Positions 30,138 to 39,745 of a stretch of 64,000 bases of DNA are shown here, in pieces. Made by a program: the position numbers and the translations under genes. This DNA comes from Qingshengfaniella alkalisoli (GTDB lineage: Bacteria; Pseudomonadota; Alphaproteobacteria; Rhodobacterales; Rhodobacteraceae), in assembly GCF_007855645.1 (NCBI RefSeq), contig NZ_CP042261.1, forward strand, positions 352,501 to 416,500. Reading direction: 5' to 3'. Below the pieces are notes generated by a model. That model did not search any database. It was given only the letters and a program-made list of their open reading frames with translations, and was not told where the DNA came from. How positions within the stretch are numbered: the first letter of the stretch is position 1; each line of letters opens with the position of its first letter.

Positions 30138-30419
30138 TCAGGTTTCGGGGCAGTCACGTACATAGACGGTTTCGCCGTCGCCACTGTGATATGCGCATTC
30201 ATTCGTGTCACGGTTCCGTGCATACAATGCGCCGGCCGCACCGGCGGCGGCTGCCGCGGCGATCGTCCATGCCGGATCGCTAGCGATTGCGTTTGCGGCG
30301 ATTGCGGCAATGGCAGCGGATGCAAGGCCTGTGCCGATCATGTCTTGCTGTCTCTGATCTTCACAGGCCGATACTGCGAGACTGGCGGCCAAGGCGGTGG
30401 AGATGACGACGGATCGCAT
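30138..30419 (-). CDS. Small glycine-zipper-like lipoprotein
   Basis: A 93-residue lipoprotein: signal peptide ending in the lipobox LAVSAC (Cys19), then an Ala/Gly-rich hydrophobic stretch (GTGLASAAIAAIAANAI and TIAAAAAAGAAGAL) resembling a glycine-zipper, and a short C-terminal domain with a Cys pair (NECAYH, RDCPET). Function unknown. The stop abuts the ACT-domain gene stop directly. Confidence 0.75.
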   Translation of the reverse strand: MRSVVISTALAASLAVSACEDQRQQDMIGTGLASAAIAAIAANAIASDPAWTIAAAAAAGAAGALYARNRDTNECAYHSGDGETVYVRDCPET

Positions 30420-30497
30420 GGCATTTCCTCAGGTTGTTTGTCCTAAGGTAACCCTACCGCGTTTGACGGGGAACTGTAGAGTTCTTCTGGCTGAGTT

Positions 30498-30525
30498 AAA
30501 AAGCCCGCCGGTTAGGGCGGGCTTT
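30498..30525 (-). terminator. Intrinsic terminator of acsA
   Basis: Stem AAAGCCCGCC / GGCGGGCTTT with a 6-nt loop, 26 bases after the acsA stop; on the minus strand it ends in TTTTT. A textbook Rho-independent terminator. Confidence 0.88.
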
Positions 30526-30550
30526 GCGAAGTGCGACGGGTGACTGACGC

Positions 30551-32503
30551 TTAGCTTTTGCGATTGGCAATCAGATCATCGACGACCGAAGGATCAGCGA
30601 GCGTCGAGGTATCACCAAGAGATCCATAGTCATTCTCGGCAATCTTGCGCAGGATACGCCGCATGATCTTGCCTGAGCGTGTCTTGGGCAGACCTGGCGC
30701 CCATTGGATATGATCTGGTTTGGCGATGGGACCGATTTCCGTGCGGACCCATTTTTCAAGATCCTTGCGCAATTCGTCAGATGGTTCCTGATCGTTCATC
30801 AGCGTGACATAGGCATAGATGCCCTGACCCTTGATCTCATGCGGATATCCGACGACGGCCGCCTCGGCGACAGCGATATGCGCGACCAACGCGCTTTCGA
30901 TTTCTGCCGTGCCCATGCGGTGCCCAGACACGTTCAACACGTCATCCACGCGTCCCGTGATCCAGTAATAGCCATCTGCATCGCGACGACATCCATCGCC
31001 GGAGAAATAGTAACCTTTGTAGTCCGAGAAATATGTCTTCTCGAACCGTTCATGGTCACCATAGACGGTGCGCATCTGACCCGGCCAGCTATCCTTGATC
31101 GCCAGAACGCCTTCTGCTTCGACGGTTTCGATCTCGTCGCCGCTTTGCGGGTCAAGTACCACAGGCTGGACGCCGAAGAAGGGCAGGGTCGCGGAGCCAG
31201 GCTTGGTGGGCGTCGCGCCGGGCAGCGGTGTGATCATGTGCCCGCCCGTTTCTGTCTGCCACCAAGTGTCGACGATGGGCAGTTTCCCTTTGCCGATATT
31301 TTCGTTGTACCAGTTCCATGCTTCAGGGTTGATCGGTTCACCTACTGTGCCCAGCACCTTCAACGACGACAAATCGCATTTCTCGACGAATTCCGTGCCT
31401 TGCCCCATCAATGCACGGATGGCGGTCGGCGCGGTGTAGAACTGGTTGACCTTGTGCTTCTCGATCACCTGCCAGAAGCGTGAAGCGTCGGGATAGGTCG
31501 GCACGCCTTCAAACATCAGCGAGGTCGCCCCGTTCGCAAGCGGGCCGTAAACGATGTAGCTGTGCCCGGTGACCCAACCTACATCCGCGCCGCACCAGAA
31601 CACGTCGCCGTCATGGTAGTCGAATGTGAACTTCTGGGTCATGGACGCGTAAAGCAGGTAGCCGCCGCAGGTATGCACGACGCCCTTCGGTTGACCAGTG
31701 GATCCCGATGTGTAGAGGACGAACAGAGGGTCTTCCGCACCCATCGGGCGCACAGGGCAATCCGGCGCTACGGTTTCCATCATTGCTTTCACGTCGACAT
31801 CGCGGTTCTCGATCCATGTCGTCTGACCGCCGGTGTGCTTCACCACCAAGCAGCGCACCTTGTCGGAACAGTGCAGAAGCGCGGCGTCGGTGTTGGATTT
31901 CAGGGGCGTCTTGCGGCCGCCGCGCGGGGCTTCATCGGCCGTGATCACCAGCTTTGCATCGCAGTTGTTGATACGGTTTGCCAGCGCATCGGGCGAGAAG
32001 CCGGCGAAGACGACGGAATGAACTGCGCCGATGCGTGCGCAGGCAAGCATTGCATAAGCCGCTTCGGGGATCATCGGCAGGTAGATCACCACGCGATCAC
32101 CGCGCATCACACCCTGGCTGAGCAGTACATTGGCGAAACGGCAGACCTTCTCGTGAAGCTCGCGATAGGTGATATGCAGAGCTTCGGCGTCCGGCTCATC
32201 CGGTTCCCAGATGATCGCGGTCTGGTCAGCACGGTCCTTCAAGTGGCGGTCGATACAGTTCGCGGCGACGTTCAGGACGCCGTCCTCGAACCATTTGATG
32301 TCGACCTGGCCCAAGGTGAAGTCTGTTGATTTGACCTTGGTATAGGGCGTAATCCAATCGAGCCGCTTGCCCTCTTCACCCCAGAAGGTTTCGGGATCTG
32401 ACACGGACGCCTCATACATCGCCTTGTAGCGGTCGGCATCGACATGCGCATTCTTCACGAAGTCGTCGGAAGGGGGATAGGGTTTTGGATTTTCGTCGAG
32501 CAT
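30551..32503 (-). CDS. acsA: Acetyl-CoA synthetase
   Basis: A 650-residue AMP-forming acetate:CoA ligase. The P-loop-like motif [13 protein letters not shown], the WWQTETGG adenine region and the acetylation-sensitive lysine in [12 protein letters not shown] near the C-terminus are present. ATG 32503 has GGAGGAG upstream. It is the last gene of an apparent sbp-livHMGF-acsA unit (57-bp gap after livF, no terminator seen), which links acetate activation to a transporter and to the divergent ScfR-type regulator. Confidence 0.95.
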   Translation of the reverse strand: MLDENPKPYPPSDDFVKNAHVDADRYKAMYEASVSDPETFWGEEGKRLDWITPYTKVKSTDFTLGQVDIKWFEDGVLNVAANCIDRHLKDRADQTAIIWEPDEPDAEALHITYRELHEKVCRFANVLLSQGVMRGDRVVIYLPMIPEAAYAMLACARIGAVHSVVFAGFSPDALANRINNCDAKLVITADEAPRGGRKTPLKSNTDAALLHCSDKVRCLVVKHTGGQTTWIENRDVDVKAMMETVAPDCPVRPMGAEDPLFVLYTSGSTGQPKGVVHTCGGYLLYASMTQKFTFDYHDGDVFWCGADVGWVTGHSYIVYGPLANGATSLMFEGVPTYPDASRFWQVIEKHKVNQFYTAPTAIRALMGQGTEFVEKCDLSSLKVLGTVGEPINPEAWNWYNENIGKGKLPIVDTWWQTETGGHMITPLPGATPTKPGSATLPFFGVQPVVLDPQSGDEIETVEAEGVLAIKDSWPGQMRTVYGDHERFEKTYFSDYKGYYFSGDGCRRDADGYYWITGRVDDVLNVSGHRMGTAEIESALVAHIAVAEAAVVGYPHEIKGQGIYAYVTLMNDQEPSDELRKDLEKWVRTEIGPIAKPDHIQWAPGLPKTRSGKIMRRILRKIAENDYGSLGDTSTLADPSVVDDLIANRKS

Positions 32504-32560
32504 CGAGGCTCCTCCCTTACGAGGATGCGCGCGCTCCTCTCGGCACGCATCCGGATAGAA

Positions 32561-33316
32561 TCAGATGGCCAGATAGTTGTGGCGCAGTTCCTCATTGTCG
32601 AGGACCTCTTTTGCCGTGCCGTCAAAGACGACCTGACCCGTATCCAAGATCACAGCCCTGTCCGCGAGGTTCAATGCCGCAACTGCATTTTGCTCTACAA
32701 TAATCGTGGTGATGCCCTGTGTTTTGATCAGGTTCAGCGTCTTTTCGATTTCCTGAACGATGACGGGAGCGAGGCCTTCGTAAGGTTCGTCCAACAAGAG
32801 CAACTTGATGTCACGGGCCAGTGCGCGGGCAATGGCGAGCATCTGTTGTTCCCCGCCCGACAACGTCACACCTTCCTGTTTGCGCCGTTCACCAAGACGG
32901 GGAAACAATTCGTAGAGACGTTCCAGCGACCAGCCGACCGGCGGTGTGATCTGGGCGAGCTTCAGGTTTTCCTCGACTGTCAGGCCCGGAATGATCCGCC
33001 TGTCCTCGGGCACCAACCCGCAGCCGGACACAGAGGCCTGAGCAGAATTCATCCGGTGAAGCGGCTGATGATCCAACCACACTTCGCCGTGTTTCAGTTC
33101 GGGGTTGCCAAGGCGCGCGATGGTGCGAAGCGTGGAGGTCTTGCCTGCGCCATTGCGACCGAGCAGTGCTAGAATCTCGCCTTCATGCACGTTAAAACTG
33201 ACGCCCTGCACGATGTAGCTTTCGCCATAATAGGCGTGCAGATCCCATGCTGAAAAATAGGCCGGTGCTGTTTCGGCATGATTGGCGTGTCGGGAAAAAT
33301 CGGGTCTGGTGTTCAT
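32561..33316 (-). CDS. Branched-chain amino acid-type ABC transporter ATPase LivF-like
   Basis: A 251-residue LivF-type ATPase with Walker A GRNGAGKT, signature LSGGEQQM and Walker B LLLLDEPYEGL. ATG 33316 has AAGGAC 8 bases upstream; a GTG at 33334 overlapping the livG stop is also possible and would add six residues. It would pair with the LivG-like ATPase to drive the HM permease pair. Substrate is not evident from the sequence. Confidence 0.88.
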   Translation of the reverse strand: MNTRPDFSRHANHAETAPAYFSAWDLHAYYGESYIVQGVSFNVHEGEILALLGRNGAGKTSTLRTIARLGNPELKHGEVWLDHQPLHRMNSAQASVSGCGLVPEDRRIIPGLTVEENLKLAQITPPVGWSLERLYELFPRLGERRKQEGVTLSGGEQQMLAIARALARDIKLLLLDEPYEGLAPVIVQEIEKTLNLIKTQGITTIIVEQNAVAALNLADRAVILDTGQVVFDGTAKEVLDNEELRHNYLAI

Positions 33317-33330
33317 GTCATTGTCCTTCG

Positions 33331-34092
33331 TCACGCAGCATGGGCCTGACCGAGATAGGCTTCCTGCACCTTTGGATGGCCTTTGATCTTTTCGGGGATG
33401 TCCTCGACCAACGGGGTGCCCTGTGCGAGCACCGTGATCCGGTCCGCGAGTGAGAACACCACATGCATGTCGTGCTCGATGATCACCATGGTGATGTCGC
33501 GTATTTCGCGGATCTCTCGAAGCAGACCGATCGTGTTGTTCGTGTCAGCCCGCGCCATCCCCGCCGTCGGTTCGTCCAGCAGCAAGAGCTTGGGGTTCTG
33601 GACAAGGCACATCGCCATTTCCAGCCGCCGCTTGTCACCGCGCGACAATGATCCGGCATGATCGTCGCGTTTGTCGATCATGTTGACGTCAGTCAGAATG
33701 GTCTCGGCACGCAGCAGCATGTCCCGTTCATTGCCGACCTGCTCGAAGGCATGCATTCGGAACGCGCCGTCTCGCTTGGCAAAACAAGGGATCAGGACGT
33801 TTTCCAGTACCGTCAGGTCGCCGAAAATCTCAGGTGTCTGGAACACCCGGCTGATCCCCATCTGGTTGATCTGATGCGGCTTGCGACCGAGCACGGACTG
33901 GTTGTCGAACATCACCGACCCCGTGTCGGGGATCAGCTTGCCCACCAGGCAGTTGAGCAGCGTCGATTTGCCTGCGCCGTTAGGCCCGATGATCGCATGG
34001 ACCGAATTTTCCTTCACCGAAAGGTTTACATCGGACAATGCTTTCAGCCCACCGAAGTTCTTGTTGACGCCTTTGACTTCGAGAATACCCAT
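33331..34092 (-). CDS. Branched-chain amino acid-type ABC transporter ATPase LivG-like
   Basis: A 253-residue LivG-type ATPase with Walker A GPNGAGKST, signature LSRGDKRRLEM (a slightly altered LSGG, with R in place of the second G, as found in some urea/amide subfamilies) and Walker B LLLLDEPTAGM. It starts 12 bases after the livM-like stop. Confidence 0.87.
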   Translation of the reverse strand: MGILEVKGVNKNFGGLKALSDVNLSVKENSVHAIIGPNGAGKSTLLNCLVGKLIPDTGSVMFDNQSVLGRKPHQINQMGISRVFQTPEIFGDLTVLENVLIPCFAKRDGAFRMHAFEQVGNERDMLLRAETILTDVNMIDKRDDHAGSLSRGDKRRLEMAMCLVQNPKLLLLDEPTAGMARADTNNTIGLLREIREIRDITMVIIEHDMHVVFSLADRITVLAQGTPLVEDIPEKIKGHPKVQEAYLGQAHAA

Positions 34093-34104
34093 CGAAGCTT
34101 CTCC

Positions 34105-35313
34105 TTATTCCGCAGGGGACGTCTGACGCGCAGAGGCGTGATCGTCATTCTTGGTGCGCTTGCGTTTGAACAGCCGCCCGATGCGCTGCCCGCCTTCGAT
34201 CAAACCGCCCGGCAGGAAGATCACGACCAGCATGAACAGCAGGCCCAGTGTCAGGTGCCAGCCCTTGCCGACGAAGGGGTGTACGATGAAGACCAGCGCA
34301 TCTTCCATCCCGTCAGGCAGTACGGCGAACCATGTATGCAGGACGTTGTCGTTGATCTTGGAGAAGATGTTCTCGAAATACTTGATGAAGCCCGCACCCA
34401 GCACTGGCCCAAGAAGCGTACCCGCGCCACCAAGGATGGTCATCAGAACGACTTCGCCCGATGCTGTCCATTGCATCCGCTCCGCCCCAGCCAGCGGGTC
34501 CATCGATGCCAGCAACCCACCGGCCAGACCGGCATACATGCCTGAGATCACGAAGGCGGCCAACGTATAGGGGCGGGTGTTCAGGCCGGTATAGTTCATC
34601 CGGTTCTGGTTCGATTTTACCGCACGGAGCATCATTCCAAAGGGTGAGCGGAAAAGCCGCACGGACAGGTAGAACGCCAGCAGCATCAGGATCGCGCACA
34701 GGTAGTAACCCGTGTTGAACTGGAACGCCCAAGGGCCGATATCCATGACGTGGGTCGCCCGCATTTCCAGGCCGAACAGGTTCGTCACGGGGATGGATCC
34801 ATCGGCCGTCGCCGTCTGCCCGATGATGCGCGGGTCGCTCAGCGTGACTTGCAAACCCGTTTCGCCATTGGTGATCGGCGTCAGAACGGAATAGGCGAGG
34901 TTGAAGCTCATCTGCGCGAAGGCCAGCGTCAGAATCGAGAAATAGATGCCTGACCGTCGCAGGCTGATATAGCCGATCAGCAGGCTGAACAGCCCAGCGA
35001 TGATCACCGACAATATGATTGCGGGGATGACATTCATGCTGAGCAGCTTGAACATCCACACGGCCGAGTAGCTGCCCACGCCCAGAAACGCGGCATGACC
35101 GAAGGACAGATAGCCGGTCAGCCCGAACAGGATGTTGAAGCCGATGGCGAAGATCCCGAAGATCACGAAGCGCTGCATCAGGTCGGGATAGCCTGCGTTG
35201 AACTGCGCCAGCGACGAGTTCTCCGGAAACGGGTTCAGGATGAAAGGGGCGCATAGCGCAAGGGTGGCGACGATGATCAGGGTGATCGTGTCACGGCGAT
35301 TGAGACCGAGCAT
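34105..35313 (-). CDS. Branched-chain amino acid-type ABC transporter permease LivM-like
   Basis: A 402-residue inner-membrane permease with about ten hydrophobic helices; [17 protein letters not shown] and [15 protein letters not shown] are the family marks. The C-terminus is charged ([13 protein letters not shown]). Starts 3 bases after the livH-like stop. Confidence 0.87.
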   Translation of the reverse strand: MLGLNRRDTITLIIVATLALCAPFILNPFPENSSLAQFNAGYPDLMQRFVIFGIFAIGFNILFGLTGYLSFGHAAFLGVGSYSAVWMFKLLSMNVIPAIILSVIIAGLFSLLIGYISLRRSGIYFSILTLAFAQMSFNLAYSVLTPITNGETGLQVTLSDPRIIGQTATADGSIPVTNLFGLEMRATHVMDIGPWAFQFNTGYYLCAILMLLAFYLSVRLFRSPFGMMLRAVKSNQNRMNYTGLNTRPYTLAAFVISGMYAGLAGGLLASMDPLAGAERMQWTASGEVVLMTILGGAGTLLGPVLGAGFIKYFENIFSKINDNVLHTWFAVLPDGMEDALVFIVHPFVGKGWHLTLGLLFMLVVIFLPGGLIEGGQRIGRLFKRKRTKNDDHASARQTSPAE

Positions 35314-35316
35314 GGG

Positions 35317-36348
35317 TTATTCCTCCATCACGCCGCGGCGGCCCATGAGGCCACGGGGACGGGTCAGCAAAATGATGATGGCCACCAGATAGATGATGAT
35401 CTGGTCGATGCCGGGAAGAATCGACTTGATCTGGTTCATCGAGGCAAAGGATTCGAGAATGCCGAGCAGGAAGCCGGCCAGGACCGCGCCGGGCAGGCTG
35501 CCCATGCCGCCGACGACGACAACGACGAAGCTGAGCACGAGGAAATCCATACCCATGTGATAATTTGGTGAATTGATCGGCGTGTACATCACGCCTGCCA
35601 GACCCGCGACGGCTGCCGCCAGTCCGAACATCAGGGTAAACCGCTTATCGATGTCGATGCCCAGAAGCCCGACGGTTTCGCGATCCGCCATACCAGCGCG
35701 CACCACCATGCCGAATGTAGTAAACTGCAAGAAGGCAAACACCGCGCCGATGATGACCATGGCAAACGCGAAGTAGATCATGCGCCAGTAGGGATAGATG
35801 ATGACATTCGGGTCGAATCCGAGCAGAACGCCAAAGTCGAACGATCCGCGGAAAGCTTCGGGGGCGGGTGTGGGGATTGGATTTGCACCGAAGAAATACT
35901 TCACGATCTCCTGCAGCACGATCGCCAGGCCAAAGGTCACAAGGATCTGGTCAGCGTGTGGACGCTTGTAGAAATGCTTAATCAACCCACGTTCCATCGC
36001 AAATCCGATGAACAGCATGATCGGAATGGCGAAAAGAACTGCCAGCGGAACGGACCAGTCTATGATGGTTTGCCCGGCGGCTTCGCCGAACCACTTCTCG
36101 ACATAGGGGATCTTTATCTCCAAAGGATTGCCGAGGAAGTCTTTCTTTTCTGGGTCAATGACGGTGTAGCTGAGCGACAGGAGCCGCTGAAGTGTTACAG
36201 CGCAGAACGCACCGATCATGAACAGCGCGCCGTGCGCGAAGTTGACGACGCCCAGAGTGCCGAAAATCAGCGTCAGGCCGAGGGCGATCAGCGCATAGGC
36301 CGATCCTTTATCAAGACCGTTGAGCAACTGAAGCAGAATTGCGTCCAT
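35317..36348 (-). CDS. Branched-chain amino acid-type ABC transporter permease LivH-like
   Basis: A 343-residue permease of the LivH type (NGLDKGSAYALIALGLTLIFG near the N-terminus, GVVNFAHGALFMIGAF, AMADRETVGLLGI-like loop reading AGMADRETVGLLGI). It has a larger loop between the second and third helices than E. coli LivH. It follows the binding-protein gene after 107 bases, in which a stem-loop lies. Confidence 0.87.
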   Translation of the reverse strand: MDAILLQLLNGLDKGSAYALIALGLTLIFGTLGVVNFAHGALFMIGAFCAVTLQRLLSLSYTVIDPEKKDFLGNPLEIKIPYVEKWFGEAAGQTIIDWSVPLAVLFAIPIMLFIGFAMERGLIKHFYKRPHADQILVTFGLAIVLQEIVKYFFGANPIPTPAPEAFRGSFDFGVLLGFDPNVIIYPYWRMIYFAFAMVIIGAVFAFLQFTTFGMVVRAGMADRETVGLLGIDIDKRFTLMFGLAAAVAGLAGVMYTPINSPNYHMGMDFLVLSFVVVVVGGMGSLPGAVLAGFLLGILESFASMNQIKSILPGIDQIIIYLVAIIILLTRPRGLMGRRGVMEE

Positions 36349-36422
36349 TGAATTCGCCTGTTGGATAAATTTCGCTGAACGACGCCGCGCGTTTACGGCG
36401 CCGTCCGGCGATCATTGTTGTG

Positions 36423-36453
36423 AAGGTGCCGGACCTTGCGGTCGGCACCCTTT
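36423..36453 (-). other. Stem-loop in the binding-protein/livH spacer
   Basis: Near-perfect inverted repeat (AAGGTGCCGGACC, TTGC loop, GGTCGGCACCCTT, one-base bulge). There is no following T-run on the minus strand. It is placed like the xylF-xylH hairpin, just after the binding-protein gene, and may protect that part of the message. Confidence 0.55.
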
Positions 36454-36455
36454 GG

Positions 36456-37802
36456 TTATGCGCCGGGGTTACACGACCCGAGAGCACCGCCAGCGAACAT
36501 CGGGTGATCCGGTTCGTATTCGACTTGAGCGCGGGGTGTGACTTCCACGATCTCCACGAGGTCGAACTCGTTTTCCGGGTTCTCCTTGCCGCGTACGACA
36601 ACCACGTCCTTGAAGCACTGGTGATCTTCGGCGCGATACAGGGTTGGGCCGTTGCCCAGCCCGTCGAACTCGAATCCTTCCAACGCCTCACCCACTGCAC
36701 AGGGATCGAACGACTGCGCACGGTTCACCGCATCCGCGTAAAGCAGTGTCTGGGCGTAGCAGGTGTGCGCCGCCTGGCTCGGCGGGAAGCCGTATTTTTC
36801 GCCGAAGGATTTAACGAAAGCCTTCGTGCCCTCATCAGGTAGCTTCCAGTCCCAGTTCTGCGATCCGGGGATACCCGCGATGTTATTGCCCGCACCGCGT
36901 GCCATGAGTTCGGAGTAGAGCGGCACGACAATTTCGAAGTTCTTGTTGTTTACCGATTTGTCGCGAAGTCCGAATTCCACGGCGTTCGTCAGCGAGTTGA
37001 CCATGTTGCCGCCGTAGTGGTTCAGAACCAGCACATCCGCGCCGGAGTTCAGTACCGGCGCGATATAGGACGAGAAATCCGTCGCGGCCAAGGGTGTCAG
37101 GACGTTGTTGATCGTTTGCCAGCCAATTGCCTCGGTCGCCGCCTGGATCGACTCCTGCTGCGTCCAGCCCCAAGTATAGTCGGCGGTCAGGTGATAGGCC
37201 GCGCGGTCATCGCCGTAGAGGTTCTTCAGCACGGGGGCGAGCGCCGCTGCTGACATGTACGCGTTGAAGAAGTGGCGGAAGCCGTTGGCCTTCTTGTCCT
37301 TGCCCGTGGTGTCATTGGAATGGGTCAGACCGGCCATGAAGATCACACCGGCTTCCTGACATAGCCCCTGAACTGCAACGGCGACCCCCGAAGACGAGCC
37401 GCCGGAGATCATGATGGCGCCGTCTTTTTCGATCATCGATTTGGCAGAGGCGCGGGCCGCGTCCGATTTGGTTTGCGTGTCGCCGGTGACGTACTCGACC
37501 TTCTTGCCCATGATGCCCGTACCGTCGAGCGTCTTGGACGAGAAGGTGCTCATCATACCGCCATCACCGCCACCGTTCAGGTGTTCGACTGCCAACTCGA
37601 ATGCACGCAACTCGTCAGCACCCTCATCTGCATAGGGACCGGTTTGTGGCACATTGAAGCCCAGTGTCACGGTGTCGCCGGTCGGCTCGTTGGTGAAAGC
37701 CCGCGCAGATTGGGCGGTGAAGATCGTGGGCACGGCAAGGCCGGCACCCGCAATGGTTCCCGTTTTCAGCACGCCACGGCGTGTGAGATCGGTCTTGGAC
37801 AT
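36456..37802 (-). CDS. Tat-exported Liv-type ABC transporter binding protein
   Basis: A 448-residue periplasmic ligand-binding protein (Peripl_BP_6 type). ATG 37802 follows GGGAGG and starts a Tat signal peptide: TDLTRRGVLKTG, a hydrophobic core, then an ARA-type cleavage. Start points further left lack a ribosome site. The mature protein has GFNVPQTGPYADEGADELRA and SGGSSSGVAVAVQGLCQEAGV, and several cysteines. The ligand is unknown; the linked acsA gene suggests a compound that yields acetate or a short-chain acid, but amino acids or amides are equally possible. It is divergent from the ScfR-type regulator. Confidence 0.83.
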   Translation of the reverse strand: MSKTDLTRRGVLKTGTIAGAGLAVPTIFTAQSARAFTNEPTGDTVTLGFNVPQTGPYADEGADELRAFELAVEHLNGGGDGGMMSTFSSKTLDGTGIMGKKVEYVTGDTQTKSDAARASAKSMIEKDGAIMISGGSSSGVAVAVQGLCQEAGVIFMAGLTHSNDTTGKDKKANGFRHFFNAYMSAAALAPVLKNLYGDDRAAYHLTADYTWGWTQQESIQAATEAIGWQTINNVLTPLAATDFSSYIAPVLNSGADVLVLNHYGGNMVNSLTNAVEFGLRDKSVNNKNFEIVVPLYSELMARGAGNNIAGIPGSQNWDWKLPDEGTKAFVKSFGEKYGFPPSQAAHTCYAQTLLYADAVNRAQSFDPCAVGEALEGFEFDGLGNGPTLYRAEDHQCFKDVVVVRGKENPENEFDLVEIVEVTPRAQVEYEPDHPMFAGGALGSCNPGA

Positions 37803-38018
37803 GAAATCCTCCCATGTTGATTTTCGAACCGCCTCCCCGCGGCCCGGCACCTTTACAGCGCGTCTTCATTATTCAGGGCAGATGGAAAACCGAGCAATAA
37901 GTCTTTGGAAAACAGAAAATATAGTGTAAACAAATTACGGGAGATAGTTCATGTCTTGTAAAGTTATTATCTTGCGGTTGCGGCAAGGTCGTGATGCGCG
38001 CGGGTTCGTGCCGGAACG

Positions 38019-39353
38019 ATGACCGCTACGCTGATAGGTACGCGTATTCGTGAGCGCAGGCTGGCACTGGGGTTGCGGCAGATCGAGCTCGCACGGGTTG
38101 CCGAGATATCGGCTCCCTATCTGAACTTGATCGAACACAACCGGCGCAAGATTGGCGGCAAACTGCTCGTCCGATTAGCCAAGGCGCTGGACACTGATGT
38201 TTCCTTGTTGAGCGAGGGTGCCGAGGCTCGGCTTGTGGATGAGCTCAATTCTGCGGCCACCGCAGACCGGATGGCGCAAGCCGAAACCGCGCGGATTGAT
38301 GAATTCATCGGTCGCTTTCCGGGCTGGGCGCACACCTTGGCGGAGCGTCAGCGACACATCACCGCGCTTGAACACCGCGTTGCCGCGTTGAGCGACCGCC
38401 TGGGGCACGACCCCGTGCTTTCTGACGCGCTGCATGAGGTTCTGTCAAAGGTGTCCGCGATCCGGTCGACGGCAACGATTTTGGCTGAAACTGATGATCT
38501 TGACCGCAACTGGCAGGACCGCTTCCACCGGAACCTCGATACGGATAGCGCGGAACTTGCACGGACATCTGCGAAACTGGCACTTTATCTGGATGCGCGT
38601 GAGAACCCTCAACGGAACCGGTTGACACCGCAGGATGAGTTGGACGCTTATCTGGATGCGACCGGTCATTTTCTGGCGGGGCTGGAACAAGGGGGGACAC
38701 TGGACGAAACGCCCGAATACGCCGATGCCGCACAGATGGAACGGGGCGTCCGCGACCTCTTGATTAGCCACCTGGAGCAGTACGCGCGGGATGTTGAACG
38801 GTTGCCGGAAACGTCGTTTGTAGCGCTACTTGAGGGCTCTCAGTTGGATCCGGTGGTCCTCGCGCGCCGGGCCGGTGTGGATCTGGGCACGATGCTACGG
38901 CGAGCGGCGGTCTTGTTGCCGCGTTCGGGAGGCAAGGAAACGGGCCTGATCGGATGTGACGCCTCTGGCGCCTTCATCTTGCGCAAATCCCATGACTCCT
39001 TTGTCCCGCCGCGATTTGGTGCGGGATGTGCTTTGTGGCCACTTTATGATGCCCTGGCTCAACCTTCTGTGCCCGTGCAAACCCTGCTGCGTCTCAATGA
39101 TGGGGAAGAGACCTTCATGGCCCATGCCGTGGCTACAGTTGACTACCCGCGTGGGCTTGCTGCAGGACGGAACGTGCGGTCCTACATGCTGGTGCTGCGC
39201 GACGAAGACAGGAAGGCTCCGCGCAGGTTGGTAGGTACAACCTGCCGGATGTGTCGCGTCAACGACTGCCTTGCGCGGCGTGAACCATCCATCTTGACGG
39301 TTAGTTTTGACAGGGAACGGGCAAATGAGAATACTCCTGCCAATAATGATTAA
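38019..39353 (+). CDS. ScfR-type short-chain acyl-CoA-responsive regulator
   Basis: A 444-residue regulator of the RamB/PccR/MccR (ScfR) family. Residues 1-70 form an XRE helix-turn-helix (GLRQIELARVAEISAPYLNL); a long helical middle follows, then the C-terminal DUF2083 domain with FGAGCALWPLYDAL and the cysteine motif CRMCRVNDCLARRE. Family members sense short-chain acyl-CoAs and control acetate, propionate or methylcitrate genes. It is divergent from the Liv-type transporter-acsA operon and 23 bases upstream of the response regulator, so it probably controls acsA and is co-transcribed with the signalling genes. Confidence 0.85.
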   Translation: MTATLIGTRIRERRLALGLRQIELARVAEISAPYLNLIEHNRRKIGGKLLVRLAKALDTDVSLLSEGAEARLVDELNSAATADRMAQAETARIDEFIGRFPGWAHTLAERQRHITALEHRVAALSDRLGHDPVLSDALHEVLSKVSAIRSTATILAETDDLDRNWQDRFHRNLDTDSAELARTSAKLALYLDARENPQRNRLTPQDELDAYLDATGHFLAGLEQGGTLDETPEYADAAQMERGVRDLLISHLEQYARDVERLPETSFVALLEGSQLDPVVLARRAGVDLGTMLRRAAVLLPRSGGKETGLIGCDASGAFILRKSHDSFVPPRFGAGCALWPLYDALAQPSVPVQTLLRLNDGEETFMAHAVATVDYPRGLAAGRNVRSYMLVLRDEDRKAPRRLVGTTCRMCRVNDCLARREPSILTVSFDRERANENTPANND

Positions 39354-39376
39354 AAGGGTTGGGGAGGAGAATATGA

Positions 39377-39745
39377 ATGGGGCATCGGGTCCTGCTCATT
39401 GAGGATGAGCCGAACATTGCCGAAGCGATACGCTTCATATTGCAACGCGACGGATGGTCCGTTGCCTGTCACGCGAACGGCGCCACTGCGAGTGAAGCAA
39501 TCGAGCGACACCATCCGGATGTGGTTGTGCTGGACATCATGCTTCCACAGAAAAGCGGCTTCGATATCTTGTCGGACATCCGGCATGGTGCGGAGACCGC
39601 GGATCTGCCGGTGCTCATGCTGACGGCCAAGGGGCAGTCCAAGGATAAGGAACGCGCGGAAAAGCTTGGGGCGAGCGCTTTCATGACCAAGCCGTTTTCC
39701 AATGCCGAAGTGATCGAACAACTCCGCGCACTGGTAAACAGATGA
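39377..39745 (+). CDS. Receiver-only response regulator
   Basis: A 122-residue stand-alone CheY-like receiver. The acidic pair Glu9-Asp10, phospho-acceptor Asp53 (VVLDIMLP), Thr83 (MLTAKG) and Lys105 (MTKPF) are intact; there is no DNA-binding or enzymatic domain. Its start follows GGGAGGAG by 7 bases and its stop overlaps the next gene by 4 bases. It is the probable partner of the symporter-kinase two genes on. In related CrbS/MxtR systems the partner regulator has a LuxR-type output domain, so a receiver-only form here implies protein-protein output or a relay. Confidence 0.88.
   Translation: MGHRVLLIEDEPNIAEAIRFILQRDGWSVACHANGATASEAIERHHPDVVVLDIMLPQKSGFDILSDIRHGAETADLPVLMLTAKGQSKDKERAEKLGASAFMTKPFSNAEVIEQLRALVNR

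Noticed and set aside
33551-33600. LSRGDKRR in the LivG-like ATPase as a damaged signature motif
   Set aside because: Other catalytic motifs are intact and some family branches carry this variant, so it is not evidence of loss of function.
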